The position numbers and the translations under genes were made by a program. The notes beneath the pieces are model-generated. The model was not told the origin of the DNA and did no database searches. It worked only from the letters and a program-made list of their open reading frames with translations. Source: Manis javanica (lineage: Eukaryota > Chordata > Mammalia > Pholidota > Manidae). From it: 64,000 nucleotides of DNA. The DNA lies in the NCBI RefSeq assembly GCF_040802235.1, contig NC_133172.1:56985613-57049612 (forward strand), read 5' to 3'. Shown in pieces: positions 34,481 through 47,055 of this stretch. Within the stretch, counting starts at the first letter, position 1. Every line of letters begins with the position of its first letter.

Positions 34481-37032
34481 TTTTAAACTTTGTTAGCTTG
34501 TAGAGTAGATGCAGATAAGAGCAAAGGAGTTTAATGTGAGTTTATAGTACCTGACACATTCCCTCAGATTCATTTATTTTAGGACTCTCCACTTAAATAT
34601 GATTTGACTTGGTGTGATTGTGATATAATTCTGGAATTTAGCAAAGTAACTGCCTCTGTGTTTGAATTTAAATGTGAGTGGATGCCCTTTGCCTGCCTCT
34701 TTCAAGTCCCAGAAGACTATCTTTTGCCTTCCTTCAAAACTAACAAGGCAAAGAGTAGTTGCTGATCAACCATTGTTTGGTAAGCTCTCAGGTGTATGGC
34801 ACTGGGGTAGACCCTGCAGAGAAAACTACACACAAGCCATAATTCCCAGCCCAGAAAGCTTCTAGTCTAGCTGGGGAGGCTACAGTTGCATGAACTGAAC
34901 AAGAGCACATGTTTTGGTTTATTGCATGACCAGTTTTAAAATGTCTTTATATTCCTTCCTACCCTTTGAGAGCCTAATGAGAAATTAGATGCAGGCTGTC
35001 ACCTTGACTTAACTGATGACCTCAAGGAGGAGACACATTCATGACCCAAAGTCACAGGGTAGGACAAGAGCAGAGCCAGGCGGGGACCCCAGGCCTTGTC
35101 CTGACTGCTGGTCCAGGGCTCTGCCTTTTTTGCACAGCTCAACTATAAGTCAAGCGTTCAGAGGGGGTTCAGCGGGCTGAGGGAGGGGAGCAAAGCCCTT
35201 TTGAGGTGCTTAGGATCCCAGCTTGGGCTCTTTCCCATGAAGGGTATGAAGGTCATCCACGTACTTCCGTCCTGGGCCCTGATTCGGTCCAGGGACAGAT
35301 ATACACGTTGACCAAGGAGTCTCTACTCCATGTAGCCCTCTGGGCCACCCCAGGAAAAACACATCCTTGTGATTTTATTTGGCCCACAAACCTTACATTA
35401 CTTAGGTCCTAGAGGGAAAGAGTTTTAATAAAGGGTAAAGGGTTTTAAAAAAGGGAGTTTTAATAAAGGGAATGGTTACACAGAACAGCACAGCATACAG
35501 GACATCCTTAAGGAAAAGTCTGGTGCCCTGGGGCTGCCAACTTGACACAAGCAGTACCACCTCCTGCTAAGAGGAGAGAGAGAGAGGGAAAGTGAGCTGG
35601 TTGGATGGCTGGTGTAGCCCGGCTCGAGATGTAACCTTGCATGAGCAGGAATAGCTGGTGCCCAGGGATCCCGGGGTGAGGGGGGCAGGAGACAGTCCTC
35701 TCCTTTCTTCCCACCTACCTCCAGCGCTGCTCATAGCCTGACCCAAATGGAAGCTAGAGGTCTTGGGGACCCATTCCTGCATCTGAGTAGATCGGCCTCC
35801 TGCACCACAGAACTGAGTGGGGAAGGGTAGAGGGTGGAGTCAGGGTTAGGAGGGCAACAGAAAGGCACCCAGCACAAAACTGAACAAAGGGAAAGAGGCT
35901 GTTAAAACACCCCCAGTCCTTATGCTGTCACAAGTACCCCCACGAGCAAATGTTTCCGAAGCACCTCTGGAGCCCTAGAAAGGCAGAGCTCACATACAGT
36001 GCAAAGTCCCTTTGCCATGAGCTCCACCTTCATCTGCCATGCCCACCTGTCTTCACGAGCCACCGTGCTCTAAGTTAAGTGATCAGAGATCAGAAAGACC
36101 CTCAGTGGATTGCCTCCTAAATATCCTCCACGGAGTCTCACTATGGTGACGGACACTCAGTGCCAATTTCATCACTGGGTCCTTTTCATCAATAAAGTAC
36201 ATGACCTAAATTGTCCGAACATGAATTTCCTCAAGGGACTTAGGTGCAATGAATGCCGGTGGTGGTGGTGAGGGGGATATTTATACACTTTCCTTTAGTT
36301 CCACCAAATCTCCAGTGGTCGTGCAGTAAGGAACTACCTGTAGGCAGGCAGGCAGTAGATATTTAAAACAACCGGCTGGGGAAAGTGTCTATGTGTCTAT
36401 TATTATAATGAATATATTATGTGTACACGTCTTTAATGATGTGTTTGACCAGTTGGCCAATCAGCTGGTTCAAAGTAGAGACAGCAACAGCAGCCGCATG
36501 GGTAGGCTAATTTGTTTCTCTTAAGACAACAATGAAAAGCACTGCCAGGAGACTGTGCCATTCTCCCAGGCCACTGCTGCCCTGAGGACCGGGTAGAGAT
36601 TATTTTGTCACTTGGGAAATGTGTTCTTGGGAGTGGTCAGGTGCTATTTGAGACTCTCCTTTCCAGAGGATCACCAGTGAAGCCAACACTGAGTTTCAGG
36701 TTTGGCAAGTGGCATATAAAAATGTTCTCCAAGGTATGTTACAAAAAAAAAAGACCAAAACACCACCACCACCCAGGCTTTAAGGAAGATAAGCTTTGCC
36801 TCTCCCAGACCGACTTTACAGACAGAAAAAGGGTGAGACATAGCCAGGAATTCTTGGGGAGCAGGCGTTGTCTCTGGCAGGAGATGTGGGCCACCAGATA
36901 GCACCGTGCAAGAGATTAACACGGCGGCAGAGAGCTGCACGGCTGTTCACACAGGGCTCGAGAGAAAGATGAAAATGGGTCAGATCACTTTGACAAATCA
37001 GATTTCCCTCCCTCCTGGTCAGCACCATCCTC

Positions 37033-37035
<3 letters not shown>
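34481..37035. other. Intergenic, no gene seen
   Basis: Contains a possible MIR remnant at about 35035-35130 and a 16-bp perfect direct repeat GAGTTTTAATAAAGGG at 35420-35435 and 35455-35470. No coding frame is supported. Confidence 0.35.
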
Positions 37036-37085
<50 letters not shown>

Positions 37086-37140
37086 AGGGGGGGGAGGGAG
37101 GGAGGGAGGGAGGGAGGGAGGGAGGGAGAGAGAAGGGGGA
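37036..37140. repeat. (GA)n(GGGA)n purine tract
   Basis: About 105 bases of pure purine on the plus strand: 22 GA units, then GGGA/GGAG units with a G8 run. It can form triplex or quadruplex DNA and is a likely mutation and assembly hot spot. Confidence 0.95.
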
Positions 37141-37204
37141 GACCCTGTTTACAAGGACAGGCACTCGCGGGTCAGGACACACCAGCAGACCGAGAAGACA
37201 TCAG

Positions 37205-37330
37205 GCACAAACAAGTTCATTCACCCCACAGACATTCATTGAGCACTTATTCGCACCGGCCCTCTGCTCAGCAACAGTCCCCACCCTCCAGGAGGTTTCA
37301 AGGCCAGTGGATGAACTGATGAGCAAACCC
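37205..37330 (-). mobile_element. L2 LINE 3' end fragment
   Basis: The plus strand has AGTTCATTCACCCCACAGACATTCATTGAGCACTTATTCG, the reverse complement of the L2 tail. Confidence 0.65.
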
Positions 37331-40300
37331 CAGATGACAACGAGGGACCTTTCGTGATGGAGGGAAGCGCAGGAGGCCCCAGGACCCAGCCGAGTTGCCT
37401 CATAGGGTGTTACCAGCTCAAGATACCAGCACAGCAGCTGTTCCCTGAACCCCCAACCCACCCGTGAATCTTTCTGTTGACCACCTTAAAAAAAAAAAAA
37501 AAACGAATCAAAGCCATTCTTGTGGGACAAGCGATTTCTTAGAGTTTGATGATTGCCTTTCAGTCTAATGTGATTTTCACATTTAATTACATCTAAGGTC
37601 ATCCTCTACTTTCATCTTCCAGTTCTCGGATGCTCTAGAAGGTAGAATCCAGCCATATCTGGGAGCACAGACTCCCCCAAAGCTGGGGGGCTTGGGGGAT
37701 ATTGCTAAGCAAGAATAATGCCTAAATTAGCTACTCATGCTTCAAAACAAAACAGAGAAGGGGAAATGCTGAGCAGAAGGAACAGCAAATGCTTGGAGGT
37801 GGGCATCCTTGATTAGCAGTGCTAGGGATTCCAGGCTACCTCTCTCAGCTCCACACCCAGGCTCCTGTTGGGGTGGGAGGTGACAGCTGATGGCGCCGTG
37901 CAGTGTTCTGCACAAATCTGGCCCAGAGTGCCAGCTCCCAAAATGTCGTGACTGCTGCTGCCATTGATGGGCATCTTCTTCCTCTTAAAGATACTTAGCT
38001 CTTAGAACACTGACTATTAGTGTTTCTCCTCCACATTCTAGGAGGCAGTAATAGGCTGCTATCAGGATTCCCAACTCACACACCAACCCATTGACCAGGC
38101 ATTCATGAATCACCTATTGTGGGCAGCATGCTGGGTCCCAGAGCAGAGCCACACTGTGAGCCTTACTTGAACTTGGCCACTTGGGCAGGATGGTCTGGGG
38201 TTACTTCTGACATGGGGTAAGACTCCAGAATAAGACATAGAGGAGAGTTTTATTGGACACACAGTGAATGAATCCAGTACCTGTTCAGCTACACCCAAAT
38301 AAAAGTGCCAATCCACAAAACTCTCCCAAATGCATCTCACCCTGAAGCTGGCACCTCATTTTTTGCTGTTTGCAGAAGTTACTATGAGCAGCCTTAATAC
38401 CATTGCTGAATGTACCTAAGAAATGCTGGGGAGTCAGGACAGGAAAGCAATATTTACTGAGTGTCTACTATGTGCAAAGTCATGCGATTTTACATGCATG
38501 ATCAACTCTCGTCTCCTTAATTCAGGGTAATTGGTGGAGTAACTTCAAATTCTGGGTGAAAAACACGGATGCCTACACAGGTTAATTTTCTTTTTGGACC
38601 TCACAGAACAGATAAGAGCCTTGTTAGAACTTCGCTCCGCTTGACTTTATCCAGACCTTTTCCTGTCCTTTACTTCATGCAAAATTGGAGCAGGAAAACT
38701 GCCCTGGACTTCAACCAAAGGCCTCTATGAAATGGCATAAAGGAATGAGACCCGTGCTGTCTGCAAACACTAGCTGCTTTCCAGGGGTTTTCAATGGACT
38801 GTTCTTACGGGGAGAATTCCAAGCTCACTTGGGACCAGATAGGTCTTAGATGTCAACCTAGTGGGCCTGGAGTTAACAGAAAGAGCTGAGAATTTTGGGG
38901 ACAGAGAAGGAAGTTGCAACAGCTAGATGTGTGAGGCCAGAGCCGAGAGGGGCCGAGAAAATATTTGCAAGGGCAAATGGTATTCTGGGGACTACTTAGA
39001 TGGTTCCAGTGGTACTGGAGCAGCGGGCTATATGCCTAGAGCATCATTACCTATTTCTGGACACCACACACCCAGCCAGATAACGTGAGAAGTAAACCAG
39101 CCTGGGTTCAGAGTAAATAGTTAACTCTTCTGGGCTGGAAGAAATGATTATTCAAAAGTTGGTCCCCACATACAAATGCAAATGACATCCCCGAGACACA
39201 TGAATGCTAATTTCTCCATGGAAGTCTGTAGACAAATGCTAGTCATTAGAAACATTTCCGCGCATTTATATTAGGCCGTCCTCTAAAAGACTTTTCAGAC
39301 AAATATGTCATCAAGATATTCAAAACCATGTAATCTTATCCAAAGTTTCATCTATCAACAGTACAGTCTTCATCTCTTGCAGCTGTGTGTCAAAATGCTC
39401 GGGGAGATTACTCAGCTGATACGGCAGAGCCAGGAAGGGGCCCAAGGCGTTCTGGGGGTCCATAGCATACCCCAACAGGAGAGTCTGGGTTTTCAGGGTG
39501 GGCTAGGCCTTTTAGCGACAGGTGCGAGCTCCAAGGCAGGTAGGTAGGTAAGGGGTGGGTGACCTCTAATAGGTGAGACAGGAAACACTCAGGGCTTCCT
39601 GGACGCCTCCTCCGTCTTTCTGCATCTCTTCACACACGTTTACTGAGATGACAGATTAAGTTTAAAAGCAGAGTGACTGGAAGCTCAAGATCTTGTCTTC
39701 CCCACCTTCTGCAAGGCAAACCTCAGACCTATAGACTGTTTTCAGAGAGGCTGGGGGGAGGGGGGAGGGCTTAGGTGAAGTGACAGCATTTTCAAGGGCT
39801 TGGCGTTAAGTCAGTGCTATGAAGGTGTGTGCACGCTCCTTTCTCCCCTCCATCCCTCTCCCTTCCCTTTCTGGAGAGGCTGTTTGGTGAAAGCAGTACC
39901 CAGAGGGAGTCTTTCTGCTGTCCCAAGGCTGCAAAATTTACTGTTGTTTGCTTATTTCCTTAGGGGCCAGTGGTGTTTGGGTCACTTTATTTAGTGTGTG
40001 AATGGATGGTGGTTTTGGCAGTGATGGAAAAATATTTCTTTTACTTAATTATGTAACAAACTGAATCTAGCAAACAACTTATTTATCTGTTAATCCACTC
40101 ATTTGTCAATAGGAATATTCATCCATGCATCCATTTATCCTCTATCCATTAATACGAAGGCCTCACCACCCAGCTTCCATGGGGACACTGAAGGAGACCT
40201 TTGTGTATGGACGACTAGGCGGTACATCTCATCCTAACAGCTGCTGCTTTGACAGGGAACAGGAAAGGGCAGGCCCTCTGTGGATGGGCTTGTTAGAGCT

Positions 40301-40895
40301 GCATGGGGCCCTTCAGATGGTACTTCTTAGAGCTGAGGGTATAACCTGTGGCTGTCGGCTCGTGCCAGCCAAGGGCATGGATGTCTCTTAAAGAATCCCT
40401 AAATCGTGGACGTTTTGGGTGGAAGAAACATTTTGTGCAAAAGCACATGGATGTGAACGATGACAGAATGATACAGCAAGGTGTCTGCACTGTTAAGGCA
40501 GAGGAATCACGTGATGGGGTACCTCATGGGGAGATATCTGGACTGTTAGATGAGGCCTCACAGTGAAGGGCCTTTTCTGCCAGCTGACAGTTTAGGACCT
40601 TAGGGGAGCCACAGAGGTGCCTGGGCAACGGAAAGGTACATATGCAGGTTCATGCTTCCGAAAGAATGCATGGCAGGGCCTGGGCACATCGGGAGGCTGG
40701 AGCTCTAGTTCACTCATTATTGCAGCAGTTGAATGAGGGCCTATCTTAGGCTCAAGGAGTGGGGGCGTGATAAAGGCAGCAGATTCTCAGCATTTCTGAA
40801 AGTAGAATGGAAAAGATGTGTAATGAGTACTGAATAAAAGACAGAAGAGTTCAGCTCAGCCCCCAGGTTTATAGCTTGACACCTGCGCGGACAGT
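37331..40895. other. Intergenic with two short L2-like pieces
   Basis: Reverse L2-like pieces lie at about 38085-38150 (AGGCATTCATGAATCACCTATTGTGGGCAGC) and 38440-38530 (ATATTTACTGAGTGTCTACTATGTGC). A poly(A) run lies at 37488-37503. The rest is unassigned, and no gene is supported. Confidence 0.45.
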
Positions 40896-40899
40896 CATT

Positions 40900-41070
40900 T
40901 TTTAACCCTGAGTAGGGATGGTGAGAGAAGAGACCAGCTTTGAGGAGTCTGAGATGCCAGTGGAGATGCCTAGTAGGCTGTTGAAAATCTGCCTCTGGAG
41001 CTCAGAAGATGAACTACTAGTTAACAATGAAATGGGGCAGTCATCAGCATATAGACAGAGGGTGGCAAAT
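40900..41070. repeat. Probable ancient interspersed repeat, family not assigned
   Basis: AGATGCCAGTGGAGATGCCTAGTAGGCTGTTG … CTGGAGCTCAGAAG … GTCATCAGCATATAGACAG matches a dispersed mammalian repeat pattern (…GTGGAGATGTCGAGTAGGCAGTTG… CATATAGATG) that I know without a sure family name. Confidence 0.45.
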
Positions 41071-41359
41071 CATAGTGTAGGTGCCCCCAATCATCACTTC
41101 TGTACCCCATGCAGGCATCACTAATCAATCATGGAATTGTTTTCTTTTGAGCCTGGCTGCTTAAGCACCATGGTTCAGGAAGCCATCGCCAACAGATTAG
41201 AGCTGGCATGGTAACTGAATCTTCTTGACAGCTATCATAGAGGAGATGACTGAAGCCATGGAGAGATTGGCATGCCCAGGGTGGACAGTGAAGAGTGAAA
41301 TGCACTGAGGACCCACAGCTAGTAAAAGACACAGCTGTAGTTTAAAGACTATCAGCCTC

Positions 41360-41575
41360 AATGGAAAGATCATGGCCTGGATTCAAACTCTACTGCCGCC
41401 ACTTACTGGCTGTGTTAACTTTGGAGACTGACCTAAACTCTGTAAGTCTTAATTATTTACTTGTAAAACATGGATAACAACAGTACCTCATAGCATTTTG
41501 GATAGCATTACAATCATATAACGTATTTAGGACAACCTGACAGATACAAAACACTCAACTGTTATTTTGGGGGGC
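41360..41575 (+). mobile_element. MIR SINE
   Basis: Nearly full length: CATGGCCTGGATTCAAACTCTACTGCCGCCACTTACTGGCTGTG, then ACTTGTAAAACATGGATAACAACAGTACCTCATAGC, with a decayed tail. Confidence 0.85.
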
Positions 41576-42720
41576 AGTGAAAAGAGCAAAGGAAACTCTA
41601 TAAAGTTTAAAACAGGCTCCTTGGTGACTGCACCAGTGCCCGGGGCCATCTTAACAGGCCTCACTGCGGATGAGCTGGCATTTGGGATGAATTCTAAACT
41701 CCACGTATTTCTCAGACTCAATCTATGTAAGATGGCATGTGGTTTCCATCCTTCAACTCGGATATGGTATAGGGGCTGAAACTATGCATTGATAAGACTG
41801 GCTGGTTCCTTTCTCAGACTGCTGATTTGTAGCAGTTCCTCTGTGTGGAGTTTGGGAAAAGAGGTGGGTGTTTTGCGTTAGCAAATTCACAGCACTGGGT
41901 GTGAACTTCCTCCGCTTCACCAAGAACGGCAGACGGACAGGTGTTCAGCTGCAGCCAAAGAGGAACATGAATAGGGATTCAGTTCTTTCTGATCAAGAGG
42001 TCACTATTTCTTGCCAACTATGTGTTACCTGAGAGAGACCTTGTGGCATGTCTAGAAAAGCATGTTAAAAATAAAGAATTACACATTAATTTATTTATTT
42101 GCCTGGTTTGCCATTTCCCAATCATTGTCCTCAATCTTAAGGCAGTTAGTGGTCTTTTGGGTGTAGTACATCGTATGAAGTGTTTAACAAAGTGCCCTCA
42201 AATTTATGCAGCAAGTATCGTATTTATCTGGGTAAATAAAAGATTATGTTTTCTGAACTGTCTCTGTCTGCTCTGCCAGCCTGTAATAATCTTTGCCAAG
42301 AGACTGGAACTACTTTATATGGATTTCATAACCACAGAGTGGTTGTGTGTGGGTTTGTTTTGTTTCATTTGGGGGGGGAGGGGATGGCCTTTTAATGTTA
42401 TTTGTCACTACACATGGGATAGTAAAGTGTATGACTCTGAATGTAAAGGATCACACAGTTACTTGGTTTGAACAGAACTTTGGGGTGACCTCGTGGTGAA
42501 GGCATTAAGCCCTCATGTTGTGATAAATCAACAAATACCAAGAGGCTCAAAGGCTGCTTAGCCTTTTCTGTACAGTCTACATCCCAGTAATCTGTTGCTG
42601 GGTTCGGGATGGTTCATTTTCTCAGGACGCTGGGTCAAGGACACGGGCTCGTCTCTCCTTCTAATTTCCTGCTGGCATGTTGAGGAGCATGTGTGTCTGT
42701 TTGCAGGACGTCAGTGTACT
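41576..42720. other. Intergenic, no gene seen
   Basis: A plus-strand frame at 42022-42471 (149 codons) is AT-rich and hydrophobic without a recognised family, so it is treated as chance. No repeat recognised. Confidence 0.35.
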
Positions 42721-42739
42721 TGCGTGCATGTGTGCGTGC

Positions 42740-42777
<38 letters not shown>

Positions 42778-42798
42778 GTGTGTGTGTGTGTGTGTTGG
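42721..42798. repeat. (GT)n microsatellite with GTGC interruptions
   Basis: About 78 bases of TG units with several TGCG interruptions. Confidence 0.95.
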
Positions 42799-43244
42799 TG
42801 CCTTTGGGAAGAGAGAAGAGGCCAGAAAGACAGAGAAAGAGAAATAAGAGAGGGTAAGAAAAAGAGGAACAAAGATCATAGTAGTCTCCTAAGGAGGTGT
42901 TGGGATTTATTCATTCTTTTGTTCACGACCCAGGCATTGTTCTGAGTTCGAAGAATGTAACAGTCTCCTAGAGGGACAAAGCCCCTAATCTCATAGACTA
43001 GGGGGAACTCTGCCAATAGGGGAGTGATTAAATAAGGTAATTTCAGGTAAATTGTCTAGTCCACATGGATTAAAATACTGCTTTCCTTCTCAGCAGGGTC
43101 GTTACACAAGTGGGGCAGCTCTCATCTCTGAATACCCCGAGGCAGGTCATTTCTGGGGTACATTGGTTTCTGGACAGGCAGCTTCTACTTTTCCTAAGAC
43201 CACACCATCCCTTTTCTAAGGTTGTTTTCTTAAATTCTCTCTCT

Positions 43245-43405
43245 GTCCAGTTCTCAACAGGGGATCACGTGGCGCTCCCTGAGGGGACATTTGGCAATGT
43301 TGGTGGCATTTTTGGCTGTCACAACCAGGAGAGGTGCTACTAGAGGTGCTACTAGAACATTCCACACTGCAGGGAACGGTCCTGCCTCACAGCACGATTA
43401 AGTCC
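43245..43405 (+). mobile_element. MER20, left part (split copy)
   Basis: CAGTTCTCAACAGGGGATCACG … GGGACATTTGGCAATGTTGGTGGCATTTTTGGCTGTCACAACC, the first two thirds of MER20. It carries a 12-bp tandem duplication (GAGGTGCTACTA at 43331-43342 and 43343-43354). The rest of the element resumes at 43685. Confidence 0.8.
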
Positions 43406-43684
43406 CAGTGTCAATCGTGCTGGGCAACTCTGTTTCCCATGTTAATTTGCTGTCTCCTCCTCAGTGAGAAGGTATGCCTGATTCTCTCTTGTATCTGTAA
43501 TGTTGAATCTTGTAGAGGTCCAATAAATATTTACTGGCCCCCAGTGCATATAATAATGCTCAACACAGCAGGTGAGACAAAATGTTTGCTGAGTGAATAT
43601 CTGATAAGCTCTGTGACTTAATAGCATGTGACACTGGTGGGCCACATAAACTTTCTGAGCCTCACCCGCAACTCCATCAACCAA
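43406..43684. other. About 280-bp segment between MER20 halves
   Basis: Separates the two MER20 parts. It includes TCCAATAAATATTTACTGGCC and ends near a possible MIR-like AGCCTCACCCGCAACTCC. It is either an inserted older-type element or divergent MER20 sequence; no family is assigned. Confidence 0.3.
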
Positions 43685-43722
43685 GACCCAAATGTCAATA
43701 GGGTGGAGGGTGAGAAACCCTG
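43685..43722 (+). mobile_element. MER20, right terminal part
   Basis: CCCAAATGTCAATAGGGTGGAGGGTGAGAAACCCTG closes the element started at 43245. Confidence 0.75.
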
Positions 43723-44699
43723 ATTTAAGTCAAGTTGAAGGCTAAGCTGAGGCACGCACAGGACCAGGGCTTGTGAGTGTGGGCTTGTGTGTGCATGGGT
43801 GTAGGATCGGCCAGGAAGCCAAGCAAGCCAAGCACTGACTCTCGGGGCAAAGCCATCACCAAAGCCATTTGTCTTTTCCTAGGAAAACGGCCTCCGCAGG
43901 TAGTGTGAGCTTGGAGCCCTCCCAGCTTTGCAGGGAGCTGTCTCAAGGCTTCCTGTAGAAGGCCTGGTGAATCCTTATGATGCCAACATCCTTGGGAACC
44001 TGGGGTCCATCCTGGGGGTATGTGTCCCCAGAAAACCTTCACCACCCAATCCTTCCTGTTCAGAAGCACTTGTTAACAGCAGAATTCCTAGCAACATATA
44101 CGATCAGCCCAAAATTTACTCCACTTGTAAATTCTGTTCCCCAAACCACTTCTCAATGGGAATTCACTCACGAATCCCCTGAGAATAGACTAGAGGGTCC
44201 CTACCTGCGTGAGTTTACTAGCACTGCTGTCTGAAGCAACCGTTTGGGGGAAGGAAAATAGAAACGAAATATATGGGAAATCTGAGACATTGTTTTAAAA
44301 CAACAGTTTTTTAGGGTGTTTGATTTACTATTCAACTGTGCACAGCTGCTGTTGGGAAAATAGGATGCATGCCAAGCCGAGCCGACTGGTGCGGAGAGTG
44401 AGAACAACCGAATCAACAGCAGTGTTTGCACACTTCACGTGTTAACTCAACTTTTAAAAAAATCCCAGCGGCTGACCCTCCCTGAACAGCCATTGGTTGG
44501 CATCTCTTTCAGTTGCTATTTATCTGCTGAACTGCTGCTTCCCCTGTAGCTCTTGTCTTCTTTGTCTTAATTAAAGAGATTTAGGAGACTGCCCTGCCCT
44601 CAAAGTGCACATTTTTAATCAGGGCTTCAACAATCACTGCCTCCTTTTTCTTTTCTCCATTCTGGCATTGAAACACCCACATGTTGACTTGGGAGGGTT
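43723..44699. other. Intergenic, no gene seen
   Basis: No repeat or coding frame recognised. Confidence 0.35.
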
Positions 44700-45115
44700 T
44701 TTTTTTTTCAATTGAGGTAAAATGGACAGAACCCCAAAGCAACCATTTTAAAGTGTATGATTCAGTGGTATTCAACATTCACAATGTTTTGCAATCACTG
44801 TTTAGTTCCAAAACTTTTGCATCACCCCAAAGGAAACCCCATACCTACTAACACTGACTCCTCACTTCTGTTCCTCTTTACCCACTCGGGCTATTTCACA
44901 TAAATGGAATCACACAATATGACAGCACGTGTTGTGTGCAGCTCCTTCCACTTAGCATAATGTTTTGAGTGCATCCACGTTGTGTCAACCTTTTGGCTAT
45001 TGTAAATAGTGCTCTATGAATGCCCATGTACAAGTACTTATTTGAAGATTTGTTTTCAGTTCTTTTAGGAATACATCCAGAATGGAATTGCTATTTAATT
45101 CAGTGTTAACTTTCT
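44700..45115 (-). mobile_element. Old L1 3' end
   Basis: The plus strand begins with a T run, then AATTGAGGTAAAATGGACAG, AACCATTTTAAAGTGTATGATTCAGTGG, TCACATAAATGGAATCACACAATATG and CACTTAGCATAATGTTTTGAGTG, the reverse complement of an L1M 3' end. Confidence 0.85.
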
Positions 45116-45374
45116 GAGGAAGCAGGAATTTTTTGAAAGCCCTCACTTCACGACCATCCTTGGTGTCCGATCAGCTCATAGGTCCTCCACCCAAGATTAT
45201 CCCAGAGTAAACTTGGGGTCACCTCTTGAGACAATGCTAGCTCTCTGCCTAGGAATGAGAAGGCTAAAAGGTGGCAGAAACCCCCATAAATCCCCTCTTT
45301 TGCTCCATGAGCAGAAGAATTAACTATGCCCTCAATGTGGTACTAGGTGTCCAATCCCATAAACACCCAGCAGA

Positions 45375-45510
45375 GCAGGTATTGTTCTCCCAATTTTAAA
45401 AAATGAAGAAATAGGGATGCAAAGAGATTAATCTACCTGCCCAAGGATACACAGCTATGAAGTAATGGGCTTTATTAGGTCTAAAGGCCTATTGAACCAT
45501 TTCATCAGAT
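45375..45510 (-). mobile_element. MIR SINE fragment
   Basis: The plus strand reads GAAGAAATAGGGATGCAAAGAGATTAATCTACCTGCCCAAGGATACACAGC. Confidence 0.75.
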
Positions 45511-45894
45511 TCAAAGGTTGTTGGTTTCCTGCTTAAGAAAGCAAAACCCTTCAGAAAGAACTGTCCGCAGCTCAAGCAGGAAAATCCCTTCCCTTTTGGG
45601 AGAGTTTGATGCAAAGACAGACTGCAGGCAAGGGGACATTTCCTTCAGCTCAGGTGATGCAGGAAGCAGGGATTGGCTTTTTCTGCATGATCACTGGGTG
45701 ACCTGCGTTACTGGGAAGGAGTCCTTCTGTAACAGGCCCCTGTCAAGAGTGTGTCCCTAAGGGGGACACAAATACCTTTACCTTCCTTCCCGTGGGCTAC
45801 TCTCCTTTCCAGAGTACAAGAATGAGACAGCACGAGGAGCCAGCCATCTCTTTCTAAGCAGCCCCTTCTCCTAGCACCTGCTAAGGTCTTATGA

Positions 45895-46090
45895 TACATG
45901 AACACGATTCTCCCAACATCTCTGTGAGTTTGGTGGGGGTGCTACTGTTATTCTGATGAGCAATCTGGCAGCCAGAGAGGTTAAGGAACTTGCACACAAT
46001 GTCCCAACCAATAGCTGGATGAGCCGAGATTCAAATGGGAGCTTTTGAAGTCTAAACTCCGTGGCTGCAGGCACTCTGCCAGGCCGATCA
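45895..46090 (-). mobile_element. MIR SINE
   Basis: The plus strand shows CCAGAGAGGTTAAGGAACTTGCACACAATG and GAGCCGAGATTCAAATGGGAGC, ending near GTCTAAACTCCGTGGC. Confidence 0.75.
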
Positions 46091-46104
46091 TGGATCAATC
46101 ACCT

Positions 46105-46320
46105 CCTGTCATAGGGTGTCCTAGCACCCTGGGCTAGGTGCTTTCACACATGGACTTGTTTAATCTCAGTAAATTTCTAGCTTATAGGAAAGGATCTCAA
46201 GGCTTAGGAATGTCAAATACCTTGCCCCAGCTTGTACAACCAATGCCAGCCAAAGATGCTTATTGCAGGGTCACCCGAAGATGCTTATTGTGGGGCCACC
46301 AGATCCCAAATTCCTATTGA
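46105..46320 (-). mobile_element. MIR SINE with local duplication
   Basis: The plus strand shows GGGCTAGGTGCTTTCACACATGGACTTG, AAATACCTTGCCCCAGCTTG. Near its end AAGATGCTTATTG occurs twice 25 bp apart (46253 and 46278), a tandem duplication. Confidence 0.6.
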
Positions 46321-46624
46321 GTCTACCATGCTGCTCTGTTTCTTTGTCCAATATGATGCTTAGCTTCTCCCAGGATCAGGGGCTGGGAGAAATCGCTGCC
46401 AGGGAATCCTGCTTGGCTGCATGATAATCTGACAGTCCCATCCTACCTGTGGAGGGGCATGGTCTGCAGAATTGCTTGCAGTTAGGGATTTTCCTGAGAG
46501 GAATTAGAAAGAAAAATATTTTGAAGGGAGTCTAGTTAGTCTCCGCAGAGCTGAGGCAGAGCATCTCTGTATTAGGACACGCGGGCACACAGATATGGAG
46601 GTGTACACATGTGTATGGCACCCT

Positions 46625-47055
46625 CTCTGTCAGGGGATACATTCCAAACCCCTCAGTGGGTGCTTGAAACCGTAGATAGTACTGAACCCCGTATACATGA
46701 TGTTTATTCTTATGCATATATACCAATGATAAAGCTTAATTTATAAACTAGGCATTGTAAGAGATAAACAATAGCTAGTAATAAGATAGAACTATGATAG
46801 CAATATACTGCCATAAAAGTTATGTGAAATGGTCTCTCTCTCAAAATATCTTATTATCTTCTACTCACCCTTCTTCTTGGGATGATGTGTGATGATAAAA
46901 TGCCTCCAGGATGATAAGTTAGGGGAATGACGTAGGCATCGGACACAGCGTTAGGCTACTAGTGACCTCTTGACTGTGTGTCAGAAGGAGGATCATCTGC
47001 TTCTGGGAAGCGGCTGACTGTGGGTACCTGAAACCACAGATCAGAGTGGGGCGGA
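46625..47055. mobile_element. TcMar-Tigger-like non-autonomous DNA transposon
   Basis: GGGGATACATTCCAAACCCCTCAGTGGGTGCTTGAAACCGTAGATAGTACTGAACCC at one end, AAATGGTCTCTCTCTCAAAATATCTTATTATC and GATGATGTGTGATGATAAAATGCC inside, and GAAGGAGGATCATCTGCTTC … GGGTACCTGAAACCACAGATC at the other. The order and the near-symmetrical ends fit a Tigger-type element. It has no transposase frame. Confidence 0.7.

Noticed and set aside
42022..42471. 149-codon hydrophobic plus-strand frame
   Set aside because: No recognisable family, AT-rich, and no gene structure around it.
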